Assembly (NCBI GenBank): GCA_025458525.1
Contig: JALOSF010000021.1
Span: 25,751 to 89,750, forward strand
Reading direction: 5' to 3'
DNA: 64,000 nucleotides
From: Cypionkella sp.
GTDB lineage: Bacteria > Pseudomonadota > Alphaproteobacteria > Rhodobacterales > Rhodobacteraceae
Shown here: positions 1 through 8,083 of the stretch, piece after piece
Layout of the letters: each line of letters starts with the position of its first letter
How positions within the stretch are numbered: the first letter of the stretch is position 1
The notes under the pieces: model-generated
The model's input: the letters and a program-made list of their open reading frames with translations, nothing else
The model's database searches: none
What the model was told of the DNA's origin: nothing
Program-made: the position numbers and the translations under genes

Positions 1-1004
1 CCGCGGAATCCGTGGCCGATCTGGCCGCTGTCACGGCGCGCATTCCGCGGCTGTTGGTGCACCTTGTGGCCGGGAACAACGCGCATGAGGTGGTCACGCG
101 CCTGATCACGGATATCGCCGACACCGTCACCCGCCGCCTGCTGGCGATGGCCGAGGCCGAGCTTGGCCCAAGCCCGGTGCCCTATCTTTGGTTGGCCTGC
201 GGCAGCCAAGGGCGGCAGGAACAGACGGGTGTGTCGGATCAGGACAATTGCCTGATGATCGATGACGCGGCGACGGATGCGGATATGGACTGGTTCCGCG
301 CGCTGGCACGCAAGGTCTGTGACGGGCTGGATGCCTGCGGCTATGTCTATTGCCCGGGCGACATGATGGCGACCAATCCACAGTGGTGCCAACCGATGCG
401 GGTCTGGCGCGACTATTTCCGCAAATGGGTGCAGGCCCCCGATCCGATGGCGCAGATGCTGGCCTCGGTGATGTTCGACCTGCGGCCGATCGGCGGGCAG
501 GCACGGCTGTTCAGCGACCTGCACCGCGAAACGCTGGATATGGCCGCGCGCAATTCGATCTTTGTCGCCCATATGATTGGCAACAGCCTGAAACATGCGC
601 CGCCCCTTGGCCTGTTGCGTGGATTTGCCACCATTCGGTCGGGCGAGCACAAGAACCACATCGACATGAAACTGAATGGTGTGGTGCCGGTCGTCGATCT
701 GGGCCGCATCTACGCGCTGATTGGCCAGCTGGAGCAGGTGAACACCCGTGCCCGGCTGGAAGCCGCCGAAGCCGCCGGCGTGATCAGCGTGGCAGGCGCG
801 CGCGATCTGATCGAGGCCTATGATCTGATCGCGCAGACCCGGCTTGAAAACCAGGCGCGGCTGGTCCGGTCTGGCCGGCGGCCCGATAACTTCCTTGCGC
901 CTTCCGACATGTCGGATTTCGAACGGAGTCACCTGCGCGACGCCTTTGTCGTCGTGCGCACCATGCAATCGGCCGTCGGGCAATCCCGCGGCACCCGGAG
1001 TTGA
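1..1004 (+). CDS. DUF294-type nucleotidyltransferase-like signalling protein, C-terminal part
   Basis: The reading frame is open to the left edge, so this is the C-terminal part of a longer protein; the GTG at 12 is only the first start inside the window. The core motif CGSQGRQEQTGVSDQDN matches the G-S-x-x-R-x-E...SD-x-D signature of GlnD-like (DUF294) nucleotidyltransferase domains, and the helical remainder fits the substrate-binding domain that normally follows. In this family cyclic-nucleotide-binding and CBS domains usually lie N-terminal, off the window here. It ends 3 bp before the next gene and heads a four-gene operon with a receiver and a PAS-exonuclease fusion. Relatives often sit beside sodium/solute symporters; that this one does is inference. 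The substrate is unknown. Confidence 0.8.
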   Translation, partial: AESVADLAAVTARIPRLLVHLVAGNNAHEVVTRLITDIADTVTRRLLAMAEAELGPSPVPYLWLACGSQGRQEQTGVSDQDNCLMIDDAATDADMDWFRALARKVCDGLDACGYVYCPGDMMATNPQWCQPMRVWRDYFRKWVQAPDPMAQMLASVMFDLRPIGGQARLFSDLHRETLDMAARNSIFVAHMIGNSLKHAPPLGLLRGFATIRSGEHKNHIDMKLNGVVPVVDLGRIYALIGQLEQVNTRARLEAAEAAGVISVAGARDLIEAYDLIAQTRLENQARLVRSGRRPDNFLAPSDMSDFERSHLRDAFVVVRTMQSAVGQSRGTRS

Positions 1005-1007
1005 CGA

Positions 1008-1529
1008 ATGGCCTTTGAACTTGTCGCTGCGATCATCGCCGCATTTGCCTTTGGGGGCATGGCGCATCTGCTGCGCCGCCTCGCGGGCCGTCGCCTTCCG
1101 GTCTGGACCGTGACGGCGGCCGCGGCGGTCGGGCTGATCGGCACCACGGTCTATCTTGAATACAACTGGTTCACCCGTGTCAGCGCCGAATTGCCCGAAG
1201 GGGTGAAGGTGGTTTGGCAGTCGGACGAAGTCTCGGCGCTGCGCCCATGGACGATGGTGGCCCCGATGACCACCCGCTTTGTGGCGATGGACACCCGCGA
1301 CATCGCGCAACACCCGAACAACGCCGCGCTGCGGATGGCAAAGCTGTTCAATTTCGCGCGGTGGCAGCCTGTGGGCGACACGCTGATGGTGTTCGATTGC
1401 GCGGGCCGGCGCCAAGTGCTTGTCACCGAAGGGATAGAGATCACCGAAGACGGAGAGCTCCGGGGCGGCACCTGGGTCGATGCCCCGGAAGGCGACGGAT
1501 TTCAGACAGCGGCTTGTGAGACGACCTGA
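1008..1529 (+). CDS. Two-TM membrane protein of signalling operon, unknown function
   Basis: This 173-aa protein has two hydrophobic segments at about residues 3-20 and 33-50 separated by a short basic loop (RRLAGRR). A soluble domain of about 120 residues follows (for example FNFARWQPVGDTLMVFDC). I do not recognise a family. The ATG lies 3 bp after the stop of the nucleotidyltransferase-like gene, and the receiver gene begins 14 bp downstream after a GGGAGG ribosome site, so it is almost certainly co-transcribed. It may anchor or sense for the cassette, but the sequence shows no catalytic motif. Confidence 0.75.
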   Translation: MAFELVAAIIAAFAFGGMAHLLRRLAGRRLPVWTVTAAAAVGLIGTTVYLEYNWFTRVSAELPEGVKVVWQSDEVSALRPWTMVAPMTTRFVAMDTRDIAQHPNNAALRMAKLFNFARWQPVGDTLMVFDCAGRRQVLVTEGIEITEDGELRGGTWVDAPEGDGFQTAACETT

Positions 1530-1543
1530 CAAGGGAGGCAGGG

Positions 1544-1942
1544 ATGACAACCCAAAAGGGAAGACGCCACCGCGTCCTGGTGGTCGAGGACGAGGACAAC
1601 ATCGCCCTTGCGCTGGATTATCTGATGACGCGCGAAGGCTATGACCATGACCGGATCGCCAACGGGGCCGACGCGCTTGCCCGCATCCGTGACACACGGC
1701 CTGACCTTGTCTTGCTGGATGTGATGCTGCCCGAAGTCTCTGGCTACGAGATCTGTCAGGGCGTGCGGATGGACCCGGCGCTGGCCGATGTGAAGATCCT
1801 GATGATGACGGCGCGCGGATCGTCCATCGAACGGCGCAAGGGTCTTGCGCTGGGGGCAGACGGGTTCATCTCGAAACCGTTCGAGCTGCGCGAACTGCGC
1901 GAGGAAGTGCGCAGGCTGCTCATCGCGGAGGGGCATGCGTGA
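1544..1942 (+). CDS. Stand-alone response regulator receiver protein
   Basis: A single receiver domain of 132 aa with no output domain. The acidic pair is in VVEDEDN (residues 13-19), the phospho-acceptor is D59 in LVLLDVMLP, and the conserved lysine is in the late motif FISKPF. All residues for phosphorylation are therefore present. Its TGA overlaps the GTG start of the downstream exonuclease fusion by 4 bp (GTGA), which points to translational coupling. The neighbouring kinase-like protein lacks a phosphorylatable histidine, so the phosphodonor must be elsewhere or the receiver acts through protein contact; that is inference. Confidence 0.9.
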   Translation: MTTQKGRRHRVLVVEDEDNIALALDYLMTREGYDHDRIANGADALARIRDTRPDLVLLDVMLPEVSGYEICQGVRMDPALADVKILMMTARGSSIERRKGLALGADGFISKPFELRELREEVRRLLIAEGHA

Positions 1943-4014
1943 TCGACGCCCTGTCGCTGCGCCTTCGGATTTTTCTGATCTTTGCCGGTCTGGCCGCGGC
2001 CGCGCTTTTTGCGCTGGCCGTGGGGCTTTGGCTTGGCTATCGGCGGCTGGGGGTGCCGGATCAGGCAGAGGCCTTTGTGCAGGGCGGCATCATTGCCGCC
2101 TTTGTCATTCTTGGGGTGGTGGCTTGGGTCTGGTATCTGTTCGACCTGAACGTGGCCAAACCCATCGACACGCTGGCCGGGGCCTTGCGTGCCCGCGCCC
2201 ATGCTGACGTCACGGGCGAGATCGACGCCCGCATTGCGCAGTATCTGGGCGATCTTGCCCCCGCGGCGATGGCCGCAGCCAGCAGCCTTGCCCAGACACG
2301 CAATGCGCTGGCCGAGGTGGTCGCGCGCGAGACGACGCGGCTCTCGGCGGAAAAGGCGCGGCTGGAGGCGCTGCTTTCGGATGTGCCGGTGGGGGTGCTT
2401 TTGTGCTCGGGCGATCACGCATTGGCCTTTTACAACGCCCAGGCCGTGGATCTGATGGCCGCTGGTCCGCAAAGCCCAGGCCTTGACCGGAACCTGTTCG
2501 ATTACCTGCGCGAGGGGCCGATCCGGCTTGCGCATGAGCGCCTCAGGGCCACCGGCGACCCGGAGGCGGCGTCCGATCTGCTTTGTTCGACGTTGCAGGG
2601 GGCGCGGGTTTTGGCTGCGCGGATGCGGTTGATCGGGGGGGGCGAGGCGGCGGTGCCGGGCTATGTGCTGACCTTGCGGGATGTGACCGCCGATCTTGCC
2701 GCCCAGTCCCGGCGCGAGGCCTTGCTGAGCGATGTGTTCGACCGTCTGCGCAGGCCCGCGGCCAATCTGTCCACCATTCTGGCCGCGATCCCCGAAGGCG
2801 TTCCGGTCCCCGACCGGCTGAATACCGCGCTGCACGAGGAAGTTCGGGCGTTGACCGCGGCAATCACCGATCTGTCGCGCCGCCACGAAGACGGGCGCGG
2901 CGATGGCTGGCCACTTGCGATGACGCGAGCCTCGGACCTTCTTGACGGCTTGCGCGCCCGGATGGAGGCCGAGGGGCAGACCGCGCAGGTCGAGGCGGCG
3001 GAACTCTTGTTGCGGTGCAACGGGTTCGAGATGATCGCCCTTCTTGCCGGGTTGACCGAGGCCATGGCCCGCGAGGGCATGGCCCGCGACTTTCGGCTGC
3101 GGGTCGAGGAGGAAGGCGGTGGCGCGCTGATCCGGGTGCTGTGGGACGGCCCCCCGCTTGCCATGCGGCGGCTGGAGGCCTGGCTGGACCAGCCGCTGGA
3201 ACCGGGGCTGGCCGATGTGCGCCGTCGGTCGGTTCTGGCGACCCATGCGACGGAAATCTGGCCGGAACCGGCGGGGCCGGGGGGGAACTGTCTTTGCCTG
3301 CCCATTCCACAGGCGCGCCGGGTGGTCCGCCGCCCGACCCCCATCGCGCGCCCCGTGGTCTATGACTTTGACCTGCTGTCCAAAACCCGCAACGCCGCCG
3401 TGCAGGACGCGCGCCTTCAGGATCTGACCTATGTGGTGTTTGATACCGAAACCACCGGCCTGCTGCCCGCACAGGGTGACGAGATTGTGCAGATTGCTGC
3501 CGTTCGCATCGTCAATGGGCGCCGAATCGAAGGCGAGGTTTTTGACACCCTGGTCAATCCCCGCAGGCCCATCCCGCTGTCATCGACCGAGGTGCATGGC
3601 ATCACCGGCGCGATGGTGGCCGATGCGCCGATGATCGAGGAGGTGGCGGCGCGCTTTCACCGATTCGCGCAAGGCGCGGTTCTGGTGGCCCATAACGCGC
3701 CCTTCGACATGGAATTTCTGCGCCGCGTCGAACCCGCGCTTGGGCTGCGTTTTGACAATCCGATTCTGGACACTGTGTTGCTCTCGGCCGTGGTCTATGG
3801 GCAGCATGAGGTGCACAGTCTTGATGCCCTGACCCATCGTCTGGGCATCACCATTCCCGAAGAAGCCCGCCATACCGCGATCGGCGATACAATCGCCACC
3901 GCCGAAGCCTTTTTGAAGCTGATGCCGATGTTGCAGGGGCGCGGGCTGCCCACCTTTGGCGCCGTGCTGACCGAGGTGCGCCGTCATGGCCGGTTGCTCA
4001 GGGATCTGAACTGA
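1939..4014 (+). CDS. Membrane PAS / degenerate histidine kinase / DEDDh 3'-5' exonuclease fusion
   Basis: This 691-aa protein starts at a GTG overlapping the receiver gene. Two TM helices (about residues 8-30 and 48-72) are followed by a HAMP-like linker and a PAS-like domain (about 145-255). A DHp-like helix follows in which the usual H-E/D-L-R-x-P reads DRLRRP (residues 268-273), so the phospho-histidine is absent. The ATPase-like stretch (about 345-470) lacks a clear N-box asparagine and G boxes. The C-terminus (about 495-680) is a DnaQ-type exonuclease with D502 and E504 in FDTETTG, D590 in HNAPFD and H645/D650 in HTAIGD, so all five DEDDh residues are present. A terminator follows. Such exonucleases are known near DUF294 proteins and symporters, but their role is not established. 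Confidence 0.85.
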   Translation: MIDALSLRLRIFLIFAGLAAAALFALAVGLWLGYRRLGVPDQAEAFVQGGIIAAFVILGVVAWVWYLFDLNVAKPIDTLAGALRARAHADVTGEIDARIAQYLGDLAPAAMAAASSLAQTRNALAEVVARETTRLSAEKARLEALLSDVPVGVLLCSGDHALAFYNAQAVDLMAAGPQSPGLDRNLFDYLREGPIRLAHERLRATGDPEAASDLLCSTLQGARVLAARMRLIGGGEAAVPGYVLTLRDVTADLAAQSRREALLSDVFDRLRRPAANLSTILAAIPEGVPVPDRLNTALHEEVRALTAAITDLSRRHEDGRGDGWPLAMTRASDLLDGLRARMEAEGQTAQVEAAELLLRCNGFEMIALLAGLTEAMAREGMARDFRLRVEEEGGGALIRVLWDGPPLAMRRLEAWLDQPLEPGLADVRRRSVLATHATEIWPEPAGPGGNCLCLPIPQARRVVRRPTPIARPVVYDFDLLSKTRNAAVQDARLQDLTYVVFDTETTGLLPAQGDEIVQIAAVRIVNGRRIEGEVFDTLVNPRRPIPLSSTEVHGITGAMVADAPMIEEVAARFHRFAQGAVLVAHNAPFDMEFLRRVEPALGLRFDNPILDTVLLSAVVYGQHEVHSLDALTHRLGITIPEEARHTAIGDTIATAEAFLKLMPMLQGRGLPTFGAVLTEVRRHGRLLRDLN

Positions 4015-4030
4015 TCCAAAACCTTGTATC

Positions 4031-4066
4031 AAAAACAAAAAGGCCGCCCGAAGGCGGCCGTTTTTG
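4031..4066. terminator. Bidirectional intrinsic terminator
   Basis: A perfect GGCCGCC/GGCGGCC stem with a CGAA loop is flanked by an A-run on the left and TTTTT on the right. It can end both the signalling operon (+) and tRNA-Ala transcription (-). Confidence 0.85.
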
Positions 4067-4069
4067 TAT

Positions 4070-4145
<76 letters not shown>

Positions 4146-4263
4146 ACCGGGTTTCGTCACGTTTCCGTTTCGATGGGCGGTATTTAGGCGAGGGCGTGGG
4201 GGGGTGCAAGTGGTATTTTGCGGCTTTTCCCACGCCCCGACAAAATCTCATGCCGGGTCGATG

Positions 4264-4596
4264 TCAGACTTCGTCGTCTTCGCCGGCGACATCTGCCAGT
4301 TCGTCAAGCGAGACGTTGTCATCCGCATCGTCTTCCAACAGATCATCGTCCAGTTCCGCATCATCGGGTGCGGTTTCCAGCAGATCATCATCGGCTTCCA
4401 GATCATCGACCAGCACCTCGTCGTCCTTTTCAGGGACGGCTCGGGCAATGACCGATGCTGCCATCTTGCGGCGAGCAGATTCGATATCCACGACCTCGCC
4501 CGTGTAGGGGCTGACGATCGGGCTGCGGTTCAGGTCATAAAAGCGTTTGCCGGTTGTCGGGCAAATACGCTTTGTACCCCATTCTTCCTTGGGCAT
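4264..4596 (-). CDS. FYDLN-type acidic protein (TIGR02300 family)
   Basis: A 110-aa protein starting MPKEEWGTKRICPTTGKRFY, followed by DLN. This is the hallmark of the alphaproteobacterial FYDLN acid family, with a short zinc-ribbon-like N-terminal part (CPTTG) and a C-terminal half made mostly of Asp and Glu (for example LEADDDLLETAPDD). The ORF track starts 44 codons upstream; ATG 4596 is preferred because AAGGGAA lies just upstream and family members start there. The function is not established. It lies downstream of nothing on its strand except the tRNA, so it is probably monocistronic. Confidence 0.9.
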   Translation of the reverse strand: MPKEEWGTKRICPTTGKRFYDLNRSPIVSPYTGEVVDIESARRKMAASVIARAVPEKDDEVLVDDLEADDDLLETAPDDAELDDDLLEDDADDNVSLDELADVAGEDDEV

Positions 4597-4731
4597 GGTG
4601 GTTCCCTTAAGGCTGCGAAAAATCAGATCAGGCCGCGCTTGCCACATGGGCTGGCCTCTGTCAAAGGCTTTTGGCCCCATTGCAGCCTTTGTCAAGGTGG
4701 CTATGCTGGTTTCGCTGTTCAAGAGCAAAAG

Positions 4732-5454
4732 ATGCCCATTCTTCCCGGTTCTCCGCCTGTCGAAATCACCCTGCGCCGGTCTGCCCGGACGCGGCGGTTT
4801 TCGTTGCGCGTGTCGCGGCTTGACGGTCGGGTGACGCTGTCGATGCCGCAGCGCGCGCGTGAGTCGGAGGCCTTGCGCTTTGCGGCCGAGCAGGAGGGCT
4901 GGATCCGCCAGACGCTGGCCCAGATGCTCGCCCGTCGCGCGATCGGGCTGGGCGATGCCATCCCGGTCGAGGGCACGATGCGGCGTCTGGTGCCCGGCAG
5001 CGGGCGGGTGGTGCGGTTGGAGGCCGACACGCTGCTCGTTCCGGGCGATCCGGCACAGGCCGGGGCGCGCGTTGGCGCCTTTCTAAAGGTCATGGCCCGA
5101 GAGCGGCTTGCCGCTGCCTGCGACCATTACGCCGCCCGGCTTGGCCTGCCCTACAGCCGCCTGACCCTGCGTGACACCCGTTCGCGCTGGGGCTCTTGCG
5201 CGCAGGATGGCGCCTTGATGTTTTCGTGGCGGCTGGTCATGGCACCGCCTTCGGTGCTGGCCTATGTCGCCGCGCATGAGGTGGCCCATCTGGCCGAGAT
5301 GAACCATTCGCCTGACTTTTGGGCGGTGGTCGATCGGCTCTATCCACGCTGGCAAGCGCAACGCCGGTGGCTGCACGCCGAAGGCGCTGCGCTGCACGGC
5401 TATAGCTTTGGCGCCCAAGGGTGCGCCGACCGCCAAGATGCCGACAAGGATTGA
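4732..5454 (+). CDS. YgjP/M48-type zinc metallopeptidase-like protein
   Basis: A 240-aa protein of the YgjP-like (DUF45) family. The zinc motif is HEVAH (H182, E183, H186) followed by LAEMNHSPDFW, as in SprT/YgjP-type peptidases, preceded by the family stretch RDTRSRWGSC. The ATG at 4732 is taken as start because the longer track ORF (from 4138) would run through the tRNA promoter and the antisense FYDLN gene. Substrates of this family are not known. The start lies opposite the start of the FYDLN gene, giving a divergent pair with about 135 bp between them. Confidence 0.88.
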   Translation: MPILPGSPPVEITLRRSARTRRFSLRVSRLDGRVTLSMPQRARESEALRFAAEQEGWIRQTLAQMLARRAIGLGDAIPVEGTMRRLVPGSGRVVRLEADTLLVPGDPAQAGARVGAFLKVMARERLAAACDHYAARLGLPYSRLTLRDTRSRWGSCAQDGALMFSWRLVMAPPSVLAYVAAHEVAHLAEMNHSPDFWAVVDRLYPRWQAQRRWLHAEGAALHGYSFGAQGCADRQDADKD

Positions 5455-5487
5455 CCGCAGCGCAAAAGCGGTGCTTGGCTGGTGATC

Positions 5488-6138
5488 ATGCCGATCACGC
5501 CCCGCCCGACCGACCCGAACGCCGCCGCCCATGAGCGTCTCTATCGCAGCCTGCGCCAGCAGGTGATGCATGGCGAGGTGCCGCCCGGCCAGCCGCTGAC
5601 CTTGCGCGGTCTGGCCAAGGACCATGGCGTGTCGATGACCCCCGCGCGTGAGGCGATCCGCCGTCTGGTGGCCGAGGGCGCGTTGACCATTTCCAGCTCG
5701 GGTCGGGTGTCCACGCCCGAACTTACCCCGGAACGGATCGAGGAGCTGGCCGCGATCCGCGCCCTGCTGGAGCCAGAGATGGCCGCCCGTGCGCTGCCCC
5801 GCGCCCATTTCGCGCTGATCGAACGCTTGGCCGCGATCAACGCCCTGAACGCCGAAGCGGTGCTACGGCAAGATGCCGTCGCCTATGTGCGCACCAACCT
5901 TGAATTCCACCGCACGCTCTATCTTCGGGCGCAGGCCCCTGCGATGTTGGCGATGTGCGAGACGGTCTGGCTGCAACTGGGGCCGACGATGCGCGCGCTT
6001 TATTCGCGCCTGCGCCGCAAGGAACCGCCGCAACACCACCGCATGATCCTTGCCGCGCTCAAGGCGGGGGACGAGCCGGGGTTGCGGCTGGCGGTGCGCA
6101 CAGATGTGACACAGGGGCTGCGTCACCTTGCGGGATAG
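5488..6138 (+). CDS. GntR-family regulator with FCD-type effector domain
   Basis: A 216-aa DNA-binding regulator. The N-terminal winged helix (about residues 15-75) contains RSLRQQVMHGEVPPGQPL, then LAKDHGVSMTPAREAIRRL, a typical GntR recognition helix. The C-terminal domain is all-helical with the FCD pattern (LEFHRTLYLRAQAP). A GTG two codons upstream (5482) is an alternative start. The effector is unknown; FCD regulators usually sense small organic acids. It lies 33 bp after the metallopeptidase gene and may share its transcript. It is not obviously linked to the downstream glycosyltransferase. Confidence 0.85.
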   Translation: MPITPRPTDPNAAAHERLYRSLRQQVMHGEVPPGQPLTLRGLAKDHGVSMTPAREAIRRLVAEGALTISSSGRVSTPELTPERIEELAAIRALLEPEMAARALPRAHFALIERLAAINALNAEAVLRQDAVAYVRTNLEFHRTLYLRAQAPAMLAMCETVWLQLGPTMRALYSRLRRKEPPQHHRMILAALKAGDEPGLRLAVRTDVTQGLRHLAG

Positions 6139-6186
6139 CCGCGAAACCGGTTGAGCTGTGGTAAGGATTAGGCGTTACTGTTGCGC

Positions 6187-7290
6187 ATGACGAAACAATT
6201 GGCCACCATGCCCGCATATCGACATGCCTTTCTGCACCCGGGTGAGCGGATCGATCGCCGCACCACCAGCCTTGGCCTTTACGGGCCAGAGGGTGGCGTT
6301 CTGCCTGATACGGCCATCGTTACCTCGTCCTGGACCACGCGGCCACAGGGCCTTGTCGCTGTCCCGGGGGGGGTGCCGCTTCTCTTTGGTCCGGCCCTGT
6401 TTGCGGGCAGCGTGGACAAGCAATTCGGCTTTGTGCTGCTCAACTCCCTCGGTCGGCTTTGGGCGCTTGACGGCTTGCCCGTGCAGACGACGCTGGTGTT
6501 CGCGGCCAAGCCGCAGGCCAAACCGCCAGACCATGCGATTGTCGCGGCCATCCTGCGCGCCCTGGGCCTGCATCACCCGATCCTGATCACCGAAACGGCG
6601 ATGCGCTTTGAAAGCCTTCACACCGCAGAGGAGCGTTTCGGCGAATGTCGCGGCGGCACTGGAACGGCGCAATTCTATGACTGGATCGACAGCCGCTGGC
6701 CCGCGCCCACCAAGCCGGACCCGGAGCGCAAGATTTACGTCACCCGCACCGGGCTTGGCCCGCAGGCCGGACGCTATGCTTGCGAAGATCATCTGGAGGC
6801 GCTGTTGCAGGCCGAAGGATATACGATCTATCGCCCCGAGGCGCATGACATCCGCCATCAGGTGCAGACCTTTCAGACGGCGGGAAAACTGATCTTTGCC
6901 GAGGGTTCTGCGCTGCATCTCTTTGCGCTGATCCGCAGGCCAGGCCAGATATCTGCCGTGATCCAACGCCGGACGGCCGTGCCTGCTGTGATGAGCGCGC
7001 AAATGGCGGACCGGGCAGGGGCGGCCACGGTTGCGATCAATGTCGTAAGCGCCGAATGGTGGCCGCCGCGGCGGGGCGATCATCTTGGTCTGTCGGTGCT
7101 GGATTTCCCCCATCTGCGCGACCGGCTGGCCGATCTGGGCTTGATCCGCGGCACGAACTGGATCACGCCGACCGAGGCGCAGGTGCAGGCTTCGCTTGCT
7201 GCCGGGCTGGCACCGGGCGACACATTGATGACAACAGGCCAGCGGGCAAACTGGTTGAAGACACAGCGCGAGGCGCGTCGAAAGGGATGA
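6187..7290 (+). CDS. Glycosyltransferase family 61-like protein
   Basis: About 367 aa, resembling DUF563/GT61 proteins. The C-terminal half carries KIYVTRTGLG, then CEDHLEALLQAEGYTIYRPE and LIFAEGSALHLFALIRRPG, the order typical of the family (a strand with an Arg, an E-x-x-L helix, and a G-S-A-L/x-H loop). No TM segment or signal peptide is seen, so it should be cytoplasmic. TTG at 6181 is an alternative start. Its TGA overlaps the ATG of a methyltransferase gene (ATGA), so the two are coupled and probably modify the same glycan. A second GT61-like gene lies at 28264. Acceptor and donor sugar are unknown. Confidence 0.72.
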   Translation: MTKQLATMPAYRHAFLHPGERIDRRTTSLGLYGPEGGVLPDTAIVTSSWTTRPQGLVAVPGGVPLLFGPALFAGSVDKQFGFVLLNSLGRLWALDGLPVQTTLVFAAKPQAKPPDHAIVAAILRALGLHHPILITETAMRFESLHTAEERFGECRGGTGTAQFYDWIDSRWPAPTKPDPERKIYVTRTGLGPQAGRYACEDHLEALLQAEGYTIYRPEAHDIRHQVQTFQTAGKLIFAEGSALHLFALIRRPGQISAVIQRRTAVPAVMSAQMADRAGAATVAINVVSAEWWPPRRGDHLGLSVLDFPHLRDRLADLGLIRGTNWITPTEAQVQASLAAGLAPGDTLMTTGQRANWLKTQREARRKG

Positions 7291-8042
7291 GTGCGATGTT
7301 CAAACAAGCCAAGGGCATGAAATATGTAACCTTCATGGCGGGGCTGCATCGAGAGAGGTTGTTCGACTGGTATCTGGAGGTCGGATGCCGCACCGGACGC
7401 ATCTTTGCCAATGCGCGCGGCAAGACAATTGCCGTCGATCCCTTTTTCCGGGCCGAGGCCAATATCATCGGCTCCAAGCCTGCCTTGCATGTGTTCCAGC
7501 AAACCAGCGACGATTTCTTTGCCAGCGATTTTCTCAAGGCAATGAAGGCGAAACTGTCCTTCAGCTTTCTGGACGGCATGCACCTGTTCGAATTCCTGCT
7601 GCGCGACTTTATCGCGGCGGAACGGGCAAGCGACCCAAAGGGCGTGATCGCCTTGCATGACTGCTGTCCGTTTGACCATCCGATGACCACACGCGACCTG
7701 AGCGCCATTCCAAAACAGGCCTGGACCGGGGATGTGTGGAAGCTCATTCCGATTCTGATGGAATATCGCCCCGATCTTCGCATCACCGTGCTTGATGCCG
7801 CGCCGACCGGCCTCGTGCTGGTCAGCGGCCTCGATCCGAAGTCGCGGGTTCTGGAAAAGAACTATGCCGACATCGTCGCGCTTTACACCGACATGACGCT
7901 GGAAGCCTTCGGGCTTGACGCGTTCAATGCCCTGTTCGATTACGAAGACACGGCCGCCTTTGCCGCAGCAGGCTATCCGCTGTTTGCGGGCGTGACCTTG
8001 GCCGAAACGGCCGCCTTGAAGCCCGAGAAGGTCACGCCCTGA
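7287..8042 (+). CDS. Class I SAM-dependent methyltransferase-like protein
   Basis: A 251-aa protein with a short Rossmann signature LEVGCRTGRIFANARG (E-x-G-x-x-x-G) near residues 33-48, then KTIAVDPFF, LSFSFLDGMHLFEFLLRDF and GVIALHDCCP, as in Methyltransf_24-type enzymes. The start is the ATG overlapping the glycosyltransferase stop; the ORF track began 77 codons too early. Coupling to a GT61-like gene suggests methylation of a polysaccharide or glycoconjugate, which is inference. A strong terminator follows. Confidence 0.75.
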   Translation: MSAMFKQAKGMKYVTFMAGLHRERLFDWYLEVGCRTGRIFANARGKTIAVDPFFRAEANIIGSKPALHVFQQTSDDFFASDFLKAMKAKLSFSFLDGMHLFEFLLRDFIAAERASDPKGVIALHDCCPFDHPMTTRDLSAIPKQAWTGDVWKLIPILMEYRPDLRITVLDAAPTGLVLVSGLDPKSRVLEKNYADIVALYTDMTLEAFGLDAFNALFDYEDTAAFAAAGYPLFAGVTLAETAALKPEKVTP

Positions 8043-8044
8043 CA

Positions 8045-8079
8045 AGGCAAACGGGGGGCCGACCGGCCCCCCTTTGCCT
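8045..8079. terminator. Bidirectional terminator between convergent genes
   Basis: A GGGGGGCC-GACC-GGCCCCCC hairpin, extended by the complementary flanks GGCAAA and TTTGCC, lies between the methyltransferase stop (+) and the lpd stop (-). Confidence 0.75.
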
Positions 8080-8083
8080 CCGA

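Noticed and set aside
1756-3246. A 496-aa minus-strand ORF across the receiver and fusion genes
   Set aside because: It is a shadow of the real genes, rich in Arg, Gln, His and Pro as expected from antisense GC-rich DNA.
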